From: JBCBJX01 sp964342855
GTDB taxonomy: Bacteria > Pseudomonadota > Alphaproteobacteria > Caulobacterales > Parvularculaceae
Assembly (NCBI GenBank): GCA_964342855.1
Contig: CAYFIB010000008.1
Location: 41,757-105,756 of the forward strand
DNA length: 64,000 nt
Reading direction: 5' to 3'
The notes beneath the pieces were generated by a model. It was not told the DNA's origin and did not search any database. It was given only the letters and a program-made list of their open reading frames with translations. Positions 16,846-25,419 of the stretch are shown here, in pieces. Position 1 is the first letter of the stretch; the number at the start of each line of letters is the position of its first letter. The translations under genes were made by a program, and so were the position numbers.

Positions 16846-16859
16846 TTGCTCACGATCAA
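16846..16859. promoter_or_regulatory. FNR/FnrL-type box upstream of hemA
   Basis: TTGCT-cacg-ATCAA matches the FNR/FnrL consensus TTGAT-N4-ATCAA at 9 of 10 positions. It lies 73-86 bases upstream of the hemA start in the hemA/hemC spacer. FnrL is known to raise hemA expression under low oxygen in Rhodobacter. Control here is inferred and the FNR gene is not in the window. Confidence 0.5.
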
Positions 16860-17005
16860 CAGGTGTCGCGTGAGCACGGCCGCATGAGTGCGACTAGAAG
16901 CTGAATTCAATGTGAATTGGTTAATTGAGATCGGGCCGACGCGGCGTTTGGCGTGGGCGCGGTGAGCCGCTAAACCGCTCGAACGATTGAGGGATTGCAT
17001 CAACA

Positions 17006-18001
17006 ATGTCGGACCGGCTGCGCATAGGCACGCGCTCCAGCGCCATGGCTCTCGCCCAGACCGAGGCGGCCGCAGAGGCGGCGCGCGCGCATCATCCGGG
17101 GCTTCAGGTCGATGTCGTGCTCTTCAAACCGGCGGGCGACCGCGACCAGACAAGCAAGCTGGATCGCCATGGCGGGAAGGGCGGCGCGTTTGTCGGCGAG
17201 ATCCGCGAGGCTATGCGTTCCGGCGCGTTGGAAGCGGCGATGCACTCGCTGAAAGACATGCCGGGCGACGAAGAGGCTCCGGGGCTCGTCATCGCCGCCA
17301 TGCTGACGCGCGAGCCGTCCGGCGACGCGCTTGTCCTGAAACCCGGGCTCAGCCTTGAGGAGTTCGAGAATAACGGCGGTGCGGGGTTCAAGATCGGCAC
17401 CAACGCCGTGCGCCGAGCAGCGTTCCTGCGTCGCCTTTTTCCGAACGCCGAGATCATCCATTTTCGCGGCGCGGCGGACACGCGCATCCGCAAACTCGAT
17501 GAGGGCGCGATGCAGAATTTGCCGGACGGCGGCGCCGTCGGTCCGGCCGACGCGCTCGTCGTCGCGGAGGCCGGGCTTCATCGCGTGAGGCTGCCCGACC
17601 GTATCGCGAAGGTCTTCGATGCAGCCGACATGCCGCCGGCGATCGGGCAGGGGGTCGTCGCGCTAGAATGCGCGGCGGGAGATTGGGAGACGCGCCGCCG
17701 CCTCGCCGCTTTGGACCATGAGCCGACGCGCATCTGCGCCGAAGCTGAGCGTGAAGTTCTGTGGATCCTCAACGGCCACTGCAATTCACCCATCGCCGGG
17801 CGCGCCAGGATCACAAGCGACCAACTGCATATTTCCGCCTGCGTCATTTCCGAAGACGGACGACACCTAGTCACAGTCGAACGAGCGGGGGCGACGTCCC
17901 GCCCGCGCGAACTCGGTCGCGATGTCGGTCAGGCGTTGCTTGACGCCGGCGCGCGCGAAATCATCGATGAAACCCGCCCGCATTTGGAGCCGACATCATG
18001 A
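17006..18001 (+). CDS. hemC: Porphobilinogen deaminase (hydroxymethylbilane synthase)
   Basis: The 331-residue enzyme joins four porphobilinogens into hydroxymethylbilane, three steps after HemA. Typical sequences are IGTRSSAMALAQTE at the N-terminus, GAFVGEIREAMRSG, the catalytic Asp in HSLKDMP (Asp84), GTNAVRRAAFLRRLFP, and Cys259 in NGHCNSPIAG, which carries the dipyrromethane cofactor. It is divergent from hemA and overlaps eda by 4 bases (ATGA at 17998-18001), implying coupled translation with a sugar-acid aldolase. Confidence 0.95.
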   Translation: MSDRLRIGTRSSAMALAQTEAAAEAARAHHPGLQVDVVLFKPAGDRDQTSKLDRHGGKGGAFVGEIREAMRSGALEAAMHSLKDMPGDEEAPGLVIAAMLTREPSGDALVLKPGLSLEEFENNGGAGFKIGTNAVRRAAFLRRLFPNAEIIHFRGAADTRIRKLDEGAMQNLPDGGAVGPADALVVAEAGLHRVRLPDRIAKVFDAADMPPAIGQGVVALECAAGDWETRRRLAALDHEPTRICAEAEREVLWILNGHCNSPIAGRARITSDQLHISACVISEDGRHLVTVERAGATSRPRELGRDVGQALLDAGAREIIDETRPHLEPTS

Positions 18002-18615
18002 CCATTGACGATATTCTCTCCGCCGCCCGCGTCGTGCCGGTGATCGAAATCGACGACGCAGCGCGTGCGGGCGATCTCGGTCGCGCGCTCCTCGCAGGCG
18101 GCGTCCGCGTCGCGGAGTTGACCATGCGCACGCCGGCGGCGCTCGACGCGCTGAAGGCGATTAAGTCCGACGTGCCGGGTCTCATCGTCGGCATGGGGAC
18201 GATCATCGCGCCGGAACAGGCCGACGCGGCGAAAGCGGCGGGCGCGGATTTTCTCGTCACGCCCGGAACGACGCCCCGGCTTGCCGCAGCCGTGTTGGCG
18301 ACGGGGCTTCCGGCGCTCCCGGGAATTGCGACGGTCGGCGAAGCGATCGCCTTGCTGGAGGCGGGGTTCGCGCGTCAGAAGTTTTTCCCCGCGGAGGCGG
18401 CGGGCGGCGTCGCTTTCCTGAAGTCCATCGCTGGGCCCGTTCCAGCGATCACTTTCTGCCCGACCGGCGGCATCTCCGTTGAGAAGGCGCGCGATTATCT
18501 GGCGCTCTCGAACGTCGCCTGTGTCGGCGGCTCCTGGGTCGCGCCGCGGGCGATGATTGCGAGCGGCGACTGGGCGAGCATCGAGAACAACGCCCGCCAA
18601 GCGGCGGCGCTGTGA
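17998..18615 (+). CDS. eda: KDPG/KHG aldolase (2-dehydro-3-deoxy-phosphogluconate aldolase)
   Basis: The 205-residue protein is a class I aldolase of the Entner-Doudoroff pathway. Glu40 in VAELTMRTP and the Schiff-base Lys128 in RQKFFPAEAAGG correspond to Glu45 and Lys133 of E. coli Eda. GMGTI, VTPGTTP and FCPTGGI form the phosphate- and substrate-binding loops. Its start overlaps the hemC stop. No edd or other Entner-Doudoroff genes lie nearby, so its placement behind hemC is positional rather than metabolic as far as can be seen. Confidence 0.92.
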   Translation: MTIDDILSAARVVPVIEIDDAARAGDLGRALLAGGVRVAELTMRTPAALDALKAIKSDVPGLIVGMGTIIAPEQADAAKAAGADFLVTPGTTPRLAAAVLATGLPALPGIATVGEAIALLEAGFARQKFFPAEAAGGVAFLKSIAGPVPAITFCPTGGISVEKARDYLALSNVACVGGSWVAPRAMIASGDWASIENNARQAAAL

Positions 18616-18617
18616 AC

Positions 18618-19094
18618 ATGAACGGGCCGTCGACGCGTCTTTCGAGGCGCCGCGCGATTGTCGGCGGCGCGGCGGTTCTGTTGACCTCCGTCGGAGCGGC
18701 GCGCGCGGCGGCAGCCGGACGAACGGTGCGGCTTCAACTTTTCATGACGCAGTCGGCGCTTCCGAAGTCGAGACGGGGCCTCGCGAAAATGCATGCGCGC
18801 GTTTATGCGCTGACCTCGCCCGACGGTTTCGCCGAGCGCTCGTTCCGTGATCTCTATCGGGACTGGTACGAACCGATGGAGACGCCCGTTCTCGCGCGGG
18901 CGCAGGTCGACTTTCATTTTCGGCGCCTGGCGACAGTCGATCTCGACGCTCCCGACGGGACGCGCTTCATCGGCGTCATCGCGCCCTACAGAACACTGTC
19001 GGGAAAAACGTGGCTCGCCGTCGCGTCCTATGACCCGAAGCGTCGAGACCCTGTCGAAATCGATATCGACAGGCAGCGCGTCTGGTTTCGCTAG
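18618..19094 (+). CDS. TssJ-like exported protein (orphan type VI secretion lipoprotein homologue)
   Basis: The protein (158 residues) starts with a basic, twin-arginine-like leader (LSRRRAIVGGAAVLLTSVGAARA) that ends in an AxA signal-peptidase-I site. It has no lipobox cysteine. The mature part has the TssJ pattern: VRLQLFMTQSAL, ARVYALTSPDGFAERSFRDLY, then ARAQVDFHF and GTRFIGVIAPYRTLSGKTWLAV. TssJ normally anchors the type VI membrane complex by its lipid, so a non-lipidated form is unusual. No other T6SS gene is in the window. A GTG at 18612 overlapping the eda stop is an alternative start. The family call is moderate. Confidence 0.55.
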   Translation: MNGPSTRLSRRRAIVGGAAVLLTSVGAARAAAAGRTVRLQLFMTQSALPKSRRGLAKMHARVYALTSPDGFAERSFRDLYRDWYEPMETPVLARAQVDFHFRRLATVDLDAPDGTRFIGVIAPYRTLSGKTWLAVASYDPKRRDPVEIDIDRQRVWFR

Positions 19095-19142
19095 CCGCGC
19101 GGCTGGCGGGGCCATCTTTAGACATTGCATCGACCACAAACG

Positions 19143-19166
19143 AAAAGGGCGCCCCGAAGGGCGCCC
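19143..19166 (-). terminator. Rho-independent terminator of the TonB receptor gene
   Basis: On the minus strand, an 8-bp GGGCGCCC stem closed by a TTCG tetraloop (19147-19166) is followed by TTTT (19143-19146). It lies 25 bases past the receptor stop codon. Confidence 0.85.
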
Positions 19167-19190
19167 GATCCGTAGTCGGTTGGTCTCAGA

Positions 19191-21905
19191 TCAGAATTCG
19201 AAGCCGAGACGGAAGTAGACCAGACGACCGCGCGGGTCGTGGGTCTTGGAGTCGAAGCCGCCGTTGGTGGCGACATACGGCGGTTCTTCGTCCGTCAGGT
19301 TGATGACGCCGACGGAGAGTTGCGCGGCGCTCACGAATTCCAGATCGACGATCGAGCCGAGCAAGAGGTTCACCTGCGCGTCGTAAGTGACGATGGAGTC
19401 GACTTCCGAGCCCGGGTTCTGATCGTCGTCATAGGACGAGACGTACCGAGCGAAGAAGTTCGCGCCGAGCGGACCCTGCTCGTATTGCAGGCCAGCGTTG
19501 AAGCGAAGCTCCGGAGTCGACGTGCCGATGTTGTTGAAGTTCCGATTGCCAGCGCCATCGATGGAGCCCGCCTGCGGGTCGTCGATGTCATACGTGATGA
19601 CGTACGTACCCTTGAAGGATGGCGTCAGATAGCCGCCACCAAGGTCCAGCTCTTTGGAGAACGAGAAGTCGACGCCGCTCGTCTCCAGGCTGTTGGCGTT
19701 GACGAAGCTCGAACGAACGAGGGCGATGCCGCCGGCCGCATTGAGCACGACCGCGCCGCCATTGTAGACGCCGTCATCAGCAAAGTCGGCGTTGATGATC
19801 GCCTGCGCGGATTCGCGAACGATGTAGTTCTCGAAATCATAGCGCCAGTAGTCGATATCCACGTCGATGAAGTCCGGCGAGCGAACCGAGAAGCCGACAT
19901 TGATGATTTCGGATTCTTCCGGTTCGAGGTCCGGGTTGCCCAGCGTACGGATGGCCGCGAAGTTGTTCGCGCCGACGGCCGGGTTCGCAACCTGACCAAG
20001 CGACGTGCCCGAAGAAACCTGCTGGTTCACGGACGGCGCCCGGAAGGCGGTCGTGTAGCTCGCGCGAAGCGACAGGATATCGTTCGGGCGGGCGATGACG
20101 GCGATCTTCGGATCGATCGAGTCGCCGACCGACCCGCCATAGTCTTCATAGCGCAGGGCCGCGTTCAGCTCGATAACGCCGAGCGGAACCGTGATTTCGC
20201 CGAATACCGCGTAGGAGTCCTGGTCGCCATCATAGTTCTGATCGCCAAACAGGAACGAGAAGCCGTCTGCCTGTGTGATCTCGTCGAACGTCGCGTTGAG
20301 GGATTGCTCGCGGAACGAGAATCCGAGCGCACCAGCTGCGGCGCCGCCGGACGTTTCGAAGAGTTCCGAGCTGATCGTCGCGTCAAACACCGACACGTCC
20401 GATTTCAGATTGCGTTCCTGACGGGCCAGAAGCCAGGACATCAGCTCCGGGCTGTTGGCCTGGTTCGGATCGAGGATCGAGGTCGCGAACGGGTTGAAGT
20501 ATTCGCAGCCGTTAGCGCCCGGCGTGCCGGTGTTGGCGAGGAGCTGTTCCGGCGTGACGCCGCAGTCCGGGCCGCCGAAACCGTTGAGCGCAAGGCTCAG
20601 GCGATCGTTGACGGTGTCCGGCGTGGAGACGAGGAAGTCGTTCACGGCGTGCGTGAAAGCCACTTCCCAGTAGCCGTTCTTACCGAACGTGTCCGAACGC
20701 AGCGACGTCGACATGCGCCACGTATCGGATTCAGTTTTCGTGTCCTGACGACCCGTTTCCGGTTCGGCGCCGTTGCCGTTGATCCGGCCGAGGAAGATGA
20801 CGTCGTCCGGGAAAACGTTGAACGGGTTCGACGCCGGCACGACCGGGGAGGTCAGCGACGGGAAGCTCGGCGAGTTGCCGCGGTTGGCGCGGTTGCGCGC
20901 ATAACCGAACTCGAGCTCCGCGACGACATCGTCCGTCAGGTCGTAGGTGGCGTTGAAGTAGCCGTTGATCCGCGACTCGTCGGCGATGAGGTTGAAGTAC
21001 TCGCCGAAGTCGTAGGTGCAGAGCCCCGGCGTGCCGACGCCCGGGATCGGCGCGCCAAGCGCGAGTTCACCGCCGCCAACTGCGGAGCAACCCGTCGGGT
21101 CAATGAACGGTGTGCCTGCCGGAATGCCGAGACCGTTGAGGACGCCGCCAGGAATGACGATGAAGGAGCCCGGGTTGCCGAGGCTGGACGTGTCGTCCGC
21201 CGGCTGGCTCAGGCGACGATCCGCGGTGTAAAGCGGTTCGCGCTGAAGGTAGCTGAGGGCCGCGATGATGGACGAGCGGTCGCCCTGAGCGCCGAACAGC
21301 GCTTCCAGTTTGTATTCGTTGACGTCGGAGTCGTACGACGCCTGCTGATAGTCCGCCGTAAGGCGAACGCCTTCGTAGTTCTCAACGGTGATGAAGTTCA
21401 CGACACCGGCGACGGCGTCCGAACCGTACGTCGCCGAGGCGCCGTCTTTCACGATCTCAACACGATCAACCGCGATGAGCGGAACAAGCGAGGAGGTGTC
21501 GACGAACTGGACGCCAGCATCGTTCGAGGCGGCGGTGAGGACCTGACGGCGACCGTTCAGAAGAACGAGGGTCGACGACAGACCGAGGCCGCGCAGGTTG
21601 ATCGACGAGGTGCCGACCGTAGCGTTCTGGGTGAAGGCGTCCGGACGGTTTTCCGCGCCGTTCGAGAAGGTAAGCGTCTGCGTGATGTCGGCGATGTCTT
21701 TCGCGCCGATGGCCTGAATTTCTTCAGAGCCGACCGTCGTCAACGGCGACGGCAGATCAAGCTGCGACTTCCGTTTGATGAGCGAGCCCGTGACGGTGAT
21801 GACGTCGTCAGTCGCCGTGTCTTGCGCGAAAGCAGGGGCCGCCGTGAGCGCTACGGCGAGAGCGGTGGCCGACGCCGTCAGGCGCCGCGCGGTGGTGCGT
21901 TTCAT
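19191..21905 (-). CDS. TonB-dependent outer-membrane receptor
   Basis: The protein (904 residues) has a signal peptide (MKRTTARRLTASATALAVAL...AFA) and a TonB-box-like DDVITVTGS. A plug domain follows (about 45-170, with INLRGLG and VLLNGRRQV), then a long barrel ending in the aromatic GRLVYFRLGFEF. Cys pairs occur in an extracellular-loop-like stretch near 275-300. Such receptors import siderophores, cobalamin or oligosaccharides using the proton gradient through TonB. The ligand cannot be told. GGGAGGA precedes the ATG at 21905 by 6 bases. A strong terminator follows. TTGC-type motifs lie upstream in the spacer shared with aceB. Confidence 0.93.
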   Translation of the reverse strand: MKRTTARRLTASATALAVALTAAPAFAQDTATDDVITVTGSLIKRKSQLDLPSPLTTVGSEEIQAIGAKDIADITQTLTFSNGAENRPDAFTQNATVGTSSINLRGLGLSSTLVLLNGRRQVLTAASNDAGVQFVDTSSLVPLIAVDRVEIVKDGASATYGSDAVAGVVNFITVENYEGVRLTADYQQASYDSDVNEYKLEALFGAQGDRSSIIAALSYLQREPLYTADRRLSQPADDTSSLGNPGSFIVIPGGVLNGLGIPAGTPFIDPTGCSAVGGGELALGAPIPGVGTPGLCTYDFGEYFNLIADESRINGYFNATYDLTDDVVAELEFGYARNRANRGNSPSFPSLTSPVVPASNPFNVFPDDVIFLGRINGNGAEPETGRQDTKTESDTWRMSTSLRSDTFGKNGYWEVAFTHAVNDFLVSTPDTVNDRLSLALNGFGGPDCGVTPEQLLANTGTPGANGCEYFNPFATSILDPNQANSPELMSWLLARQERNLKSDVSVFDATISSELFETSGGAAAGALGFSFREQSLNATFDEITQADGFSFLFGDQNYDGDQDSYAVFGEITVPLGVIELNAALRYEDYGGSVGDSIDPKIAVIARPNDILSLRASYTTAFRAPSVNQQVSSGTSLGQVANPAVGANNFAAIRTLGNPDLEPEESEIINVGFSVRSPDFIDVDIDYWRYDFENYIVRESAQAIINADFADDGVYNGGAVVLNAAGGIALVRSSFVNANSLETSGVDFSFSKELDLGGGYLTPSFKGTYVITYDIDDPQAGSIDGAGNRNFNNIGTSTPELRFNAGLQYEQGPLGANFFARYVSSYDDDQNPGSEVDSIVTYDAQVNLLLGSIVDLEFVSAAQLSVGVINLTDEEPPYVATNGGFDSKTHDPRGRLVYFRLGFEF

Positions 21906-22000
21906 AAAGTCCTCCCGGAAACGATTCACTCGCCGCGGTGTTTTTGTTTTCCGCGGTCCGTGCTGAAGATAACGAGTCCATTTTATCGGTCATGGTTCTT

Positions 22001-22173
22001 TTGCAGCAATTCGCATGAAAAGCGTTCCGCAAAAGCCGATATGTTGCCGTAGAGCGACATAAGATGGTGCGTATCCGTCGTGTTGCGTTGCAGCAATTTG
22101 TGCGTCTGCGTCTTGTTGCGCTGCGGCATTACGCCTGATCGACTCCGAAGCGTTCAAATCTTGCAACGCAGCA
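22001..22173. promoter_or_regulatory. TTGC/GCA repeat cluster in the TonB receptor/aceB spacer
   Basis: The 335-base divergent spacer (21906-22240) holds TTGCAGCAATT at 22001-22011 and again at 22088-22098, the core being the palindrome TTGC-A-GCAA. Three direct repeats of the form TTGCNNYGCRGCA begin at 22083, 22116 and 22161. Repeated TTGC/GCAA half-sites resemble sites of short-chain-acyl-CoA regulators (RamB/PccR family) that control acetate and propionate assimilation. Which protein binds here is unknown. Confidence 0.5.
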
Positions 22174-22240
22174 CATTTAGGTTTTGTTACGTGGCGTGCG
22201 GTTCCTCCCGGAATCGCTGAATTTTCGGAGGACGACAGGA

Positions 22241-23830
22241 ATGACGGAACGCGGCGGTTTTACGTTTACCGAGGGGTTGCAGCCGGGCGACGAGGACATC
22301 TTTGATGATGCGGCGCTGGAGCTGTTGGCGGAGCTCGTCGATGCGTTCGCGTCGCGCCGGGACGACCTTCTCGCCGCCCGCGCCGCCTGGCAGGCTAAGA
22401 TCGACGCCGGCGCTCTGCCGGGTTTTCGGCCGGAAACGAAAGATATCCGCGAAGGCGACTGGACGGTCGCGCCGCTGCCGGCGCCGCTCCTTGACCGACG
22501 CGTGGAGATCACCGGGCCTGTCGACCGCAAAATGGTCATCAATGCGCTGAATGCGGACGTGAAGGTCTTCATGGCCGACTTCGAGGACGCGTTGGCGCCG
22601 ACCTGGCGCAATGTCGTCGACGGTCAACGGAACCTCCGTGACGCCGTTCGCCGCGAAATCTCTTTCGAGGATCCGAAATCCGGCAAGACGTATGCATTGT
22701 CTGACGACCCGGCGATCCTGATCGCGCGCGTCCGCGGGCTGCATCTCGACGAGAAGCACATCAAGCGCAATGGAAAGTCCGTCCCCGGCGCGCTGGTCGA
22801 TTTCGCCGTCTATCTCCGACACAACTGGAAGGCGCTGCTCGATCTCGGTCACGGCCCGTACTTCTATGTTCCGAAACTGGAGCACTATGAAGAGGCGACG
22901 TGGTGGAACGAGGTTTTCGTTCATGCGCAGACGAAACTTGGTATTCCGGTCGGCACGATCAAGGCGACGATGCTGATCGAAACGCTTCCGGCCGTGTTCG
23001 AAATGCACGAAATCCTCCATGCCCTGAAAGATCACGCCGCCGCGCTCAACTGCGGTCGGTGGGATTACATTTTCAGCTACATCAAAACGCTCAAAGCGCA
23101 CCCGGATCGAATGTTGCCGGACCGTCAGGCGGTGTCGATGGATAAGCCGTTCCTGGACGCCTATTCGCGCCTTCTCGTGCAGACCTGCCACCGCCGCGGC
23201 GCGCTCGCCATGGGTGGCATGAGCGCCTTTCTTCCAGCGAAAACCGAGACTGAAGATGCGGCGAACAAGGAGAAAGTCCGTATCGACAAGCAGCGTGAGG
23301 CCGACAATGGCCACGACGGCTCCTGGGTCGCGCACCCGGCGCTCGCGCCGGTCGTGAACACGGTCTACTCCGACGCTTTCAAGGGCGGCGCGACGAACCA
23401 GCTGGACGTGACGCGCGATGGCGAAACGGTCAGCGCGGCTGACCTGCTTGCGCCCTCAGAAGGGGCGTGCACGGATAATGGACTTCGCTCCAACATTCGC
23501 GTCGCTCTTCAATACATTGAAGCCTGGCTGCAGGGCTCCGGCGCTGTCGCGATCTACGGCCTGATGGAGGACGCCGCGACGGCGGAGATTTCCCGCGCCT
23601 CTATCTGGCAGTGGATTCGCAACGGCGCGACGCTCGATACGGGCGAGAAAATGTCGGCCGCTTACTTCGAAAAGGCGCTCGCTGAGGAGCGGGAGGTCGT
23701 GAAGTCCGAAGTGGGCGAAGCCCGCTGGGCGGAAGGTCGTTTCGATGAGGCTGAAGCGCTTATGAAAGACCTGTGCCTGCAGGACACCTTCGCCACCTTC
23801 CTGACGCTCGGCGCCTACGAGAAACTCTGA
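22241..23830 (+). CDS. aceB: Malate synthase A
   Basis: The protein (529 residues) condenses glyoxylate with acetyl-CoA in the glyoxylate shunt. The family signature is clear as KDHAAALNCGRWDYIF near residue 264. Other landmarks are DVKVFMADFEDALAPTW, LIETLPAVFEMHEILHAL, MGGMSAFLPAK and the catalytic-Asp region GLMEDAATAEISR. Length fits the A isoform (about 530). GGAGGA precedes the ATG at 22241. The in-frame ATG at 22184 would add 19 unrelated residues. Isocitrate lyase is not in the window. Repeated TTGC motifs upstream suggest control by carbon source. Confidence 0.95.
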   Translation: MTERGGFTFTEGLQPGDEDIFDDAALELLAELVDAFASRRDDLLAARAAWQAKIDAGALPGFRPETKDIREGDWTVAPLPAPLLDRRVEITGPVDRKMVINALNADVKVFMADFEDALAPTWRNVVDGQRNLRDAVRREISFEDPKSGKTYALSDDPAILIARVRGLHLDEKHIKRNGKSVPGALVDFAVYLRHNWKALLDLGHGPYFYVPKLEHYEEATWWNEVFVHAQTKLGIPVGTIKATMLIETLPAVFEMHEILHALKDHAAALNCGRWDYIFSYIKTLKAHPDRMLPDRQAVSMDKPFLDAYSRLLVQTCHRRGALAMGGMSAFLPAKTETEDAANKEKVRIDKQREADNGHDGSWVAHPALAPVVNTVYSDAFKGGATNQLDVTRDGETVSAADLLAPSEGACTDNGLRSNIRVALQYIEAWLQGSGAVAIYGLMEDAATAEISRASIWQWIRNGATLDTGEKMSAAYFEKALAEEREVVKSEVGEARWAEGRFDEAEALMKDLCLQDTFATFLTLGAYEKL

Positions 23831-23852
23831 AGCGCGCCTCGACGCCAAAAAC

Positions 23853-23880
23853 AAAGAGGCGGCCTGCAGGCCGCCTCTTT
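23853..23880 (+). terminator. Terminator after aceB
   Basis: A perfect 12-bp stem (AAAGAGGCGGCC) with a TGCA loop ends in CTCTTT and begins 22 bases after the aceB stop. It is symmetric enough to work in both directions. Confidence 0.8.
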
Positions 23881-24243
23881 CCGTTCCACTCGATTTATCG
23901 GTACGCGAGCTGTCACTCTAGCGAAGCCGCGGGGAACGTCCCCTCTGGCGCGTCCTGATCCCACGCAACCGGAGGCCTCGCCATGCGGCGGGCCCCCGGG
24001 GTCATGCCTTACGTGTCCTCCCGGAACGCAGTTCTTCGACTGCTATTCACGGTGCGAACGAATACCTGCGACATGCCGTCCGGGTCTAGCACGAGATCAC
24101 CTTTCGCGACTTATAGGGTGCCGGGTGTTGTAAAAACGCACCAGTCCATGCTGCATCGCAGCGTTAACCGGTTTTTCGGAGTAATCCCCGGCGTCCAGGC
24201 GTCAGCGATCATTCGATCGAGTTCATCAGATCGGAGTTCGCTC
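23881..24243. other. Long leader/intergenic region before the SGNH hydrolase, content unresolved
   Basis: These 363 bases hold a short hairpin GGGGA-acg-TCCCC (about 23931-23943), but no tRNA and no convincing gene. The frame of the downstream hydrolase stays open back to 23983, but the extra 87 codons (rich in Ser, Arg and Val, with no signal peptide) do not look like a real N-terminus. I see nothing else here. Confidence 0.5.
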
Positions 24244-25410
24244 ATGCCACTCACCGTCGCCGCGTTCGGCGATTCCATCACCGCCCGCGGCCGCAACGAC
24301 GCGGGCGTCACGCTCGCGACTAACGTGTCGGGTTACACCGCGTGGGCGGAACAGTTCCTCGGCGACGCATATGCGCGGCCGTTCCTCAATTTCGGCGTCG
24401 CCGGCGACACGACAACGGCGGCTCTCGCCCGGATCGGAGACGTCGTCTCCGCAGCGCCGGATGTCTGTTTCGTCCTGATCGGAACGAACGATGTCGCCCC
24501 CGGCGGGCCGAGCGCCTCCACGATCATCACCAACATCCGGACGATTTACACGGCGTTTAAGCTCGCGGGCGTCAGCATCATCACTGCGCCGATCCCGCCG
24601 CGTACGGGGCTGGATGCAGAACGCGAAGCCGTGCGCAATCAGGTCAACGCGTGGATCCGCGAGACGGCGGGGAGCTATCTGATAGACACGCTCGTAGATC
24701 TGGAAACCCTCTTCGGCGCGGGCGGAACGCCGCGGCCTGGATATTCCGATGACGGCGTTCACCCGACGCCGCTCGGCGCGCTCATCATCGGGCGCGCGTT
24801 CGCCGCCGCGCTGCAGCCGCAATTCTCGCCGCCGCCGCCCTTGCCGAACGGGGCGAGCCTGCTCGCGCCCAGCGGCGCGCTGCTCGGCGCGGCGGGAACG
24901 AAGCTGAACGGCGCGCTCGGCGATGTCGCGGACGACTGGGAGCTTCGAAAAAGCGCCGCCGCGACGGGGTTGGTCGTGTCCGGAGAAAAAGAGCCGCATC
25001 CGAGCGTGATCGCCGACCGGCAGGTCGTCACCGTCAGCGGCGCGGCGCCCTCAGGAGAGGCGGACGCCTACGCGAGCTGCATTCTAGTGACGTCGCCGAC
25101 CATGAGCGCGGGCGACGAGGTTCAGGCGATCGCCGAATTCGACGTTCGGGCCGCTGAGAACGTCAGTCAGGTCGCGCTCCGCATGCAGATCGACGGCGCG
25201 ACGAACGCCGCCACCATGGCGGGCGAGCGCTTCGGCCCGGCGGTGGAGGCGCCGCGCACCGGTTGGCGCTCCACGGTCGCGACGCCGGTCATCACGACGC
25301 CCGCAAGCCCAACCGCGCTCAAGATCTGGCTTGAAGCGAAGTTCATCCCGGGCGCGGACGTCGTTCTCGAGGCGGCGTTTTCGAGCGTCCGCCTCGTGAC
25401 GATAACTTAG
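24244..25410 (+). CDS. SGNH/GDSL-family hydrolase with C-terminal beta-rich domain
   Basis: The protein (388 residues) has an N-terminal SGNH esterase domain. Block I is AAFGDSIT with nucleophile Ser11, block II is FGVAGDTTT, block III is LIGTNDV, and block V is DDGVHPTPLG with the Asp/His pair. After a Pro-rich linker (PPPPLPNG near 200) comes a beta-rich domain of about 170 residues, perhaps for carbohydrate or surface binding. From this start there is no signal peptide, and the nucleophile lies only 11 residues from the N-terminus. Similar two-domain hydrolases occur in phage tail proteins and sugar O-acetylesterases. The substrate is unknown. Confidence 0.8.
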   Translation: MPLTVAAFGDSITARGRNDAGVTLATNVSGYTAWAEQFLGDAYARPFLNFGVAGDTTTAALARIGDVVSAAPDVCFVLIGTNDVAPGGPSASTIITNIRTIYTAFKLAGVSIITAPIPPRTGLDAEREAVRNQVNAWIRETAGSYLIDTLVDLETLFGAGGTPRPGYSDDGVHPTPLGALIIGRAFAAALQPQFSPPPPLPNGASLLAPSGALLGAAGTKLNGALGDVADDWELRKSAAATGLVVSGEKEPHPSVIADRQVVTVSGAAPSGEADAYASCILVTSPTMSAGDEVQAIAEFDVRAAENVSQVALRMQIDGATNAATMAGERFGPAVEAPRTGWRSTVATPVITTPASPTALKIWLEAKFIPGADVVLEAAFSSVRLVTIT

Positions 25411-25419
25411 AACTGGCTC

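Noticed and set aside
18618..19094. The TssJ-like gene as evidence for a type VI secretion cluster in the window
   Set aside because: None of the neighbours (hemC, eda, TonB receptor, malate synthase) is a T6SS component, so no cluster is claimed.
19239..22052. A 937-codon open frame on the plus strand opposite the TonB receptor
   Set aside because: It is an antisense shadow. The translation is Arg/Val/Asp/Glu-rich with no domain, while the minus strand encodes a complete TonB receptor with signal peptide, plug, barrel and terminator.
23983..24243. Longer start for the SGNH hydrolase
   Set aside because: The 87 extra residues show no signal peptide or domain, and GDSI-type domains normally begin close to the N-terminus. 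The ATG at 24244 is preferred.
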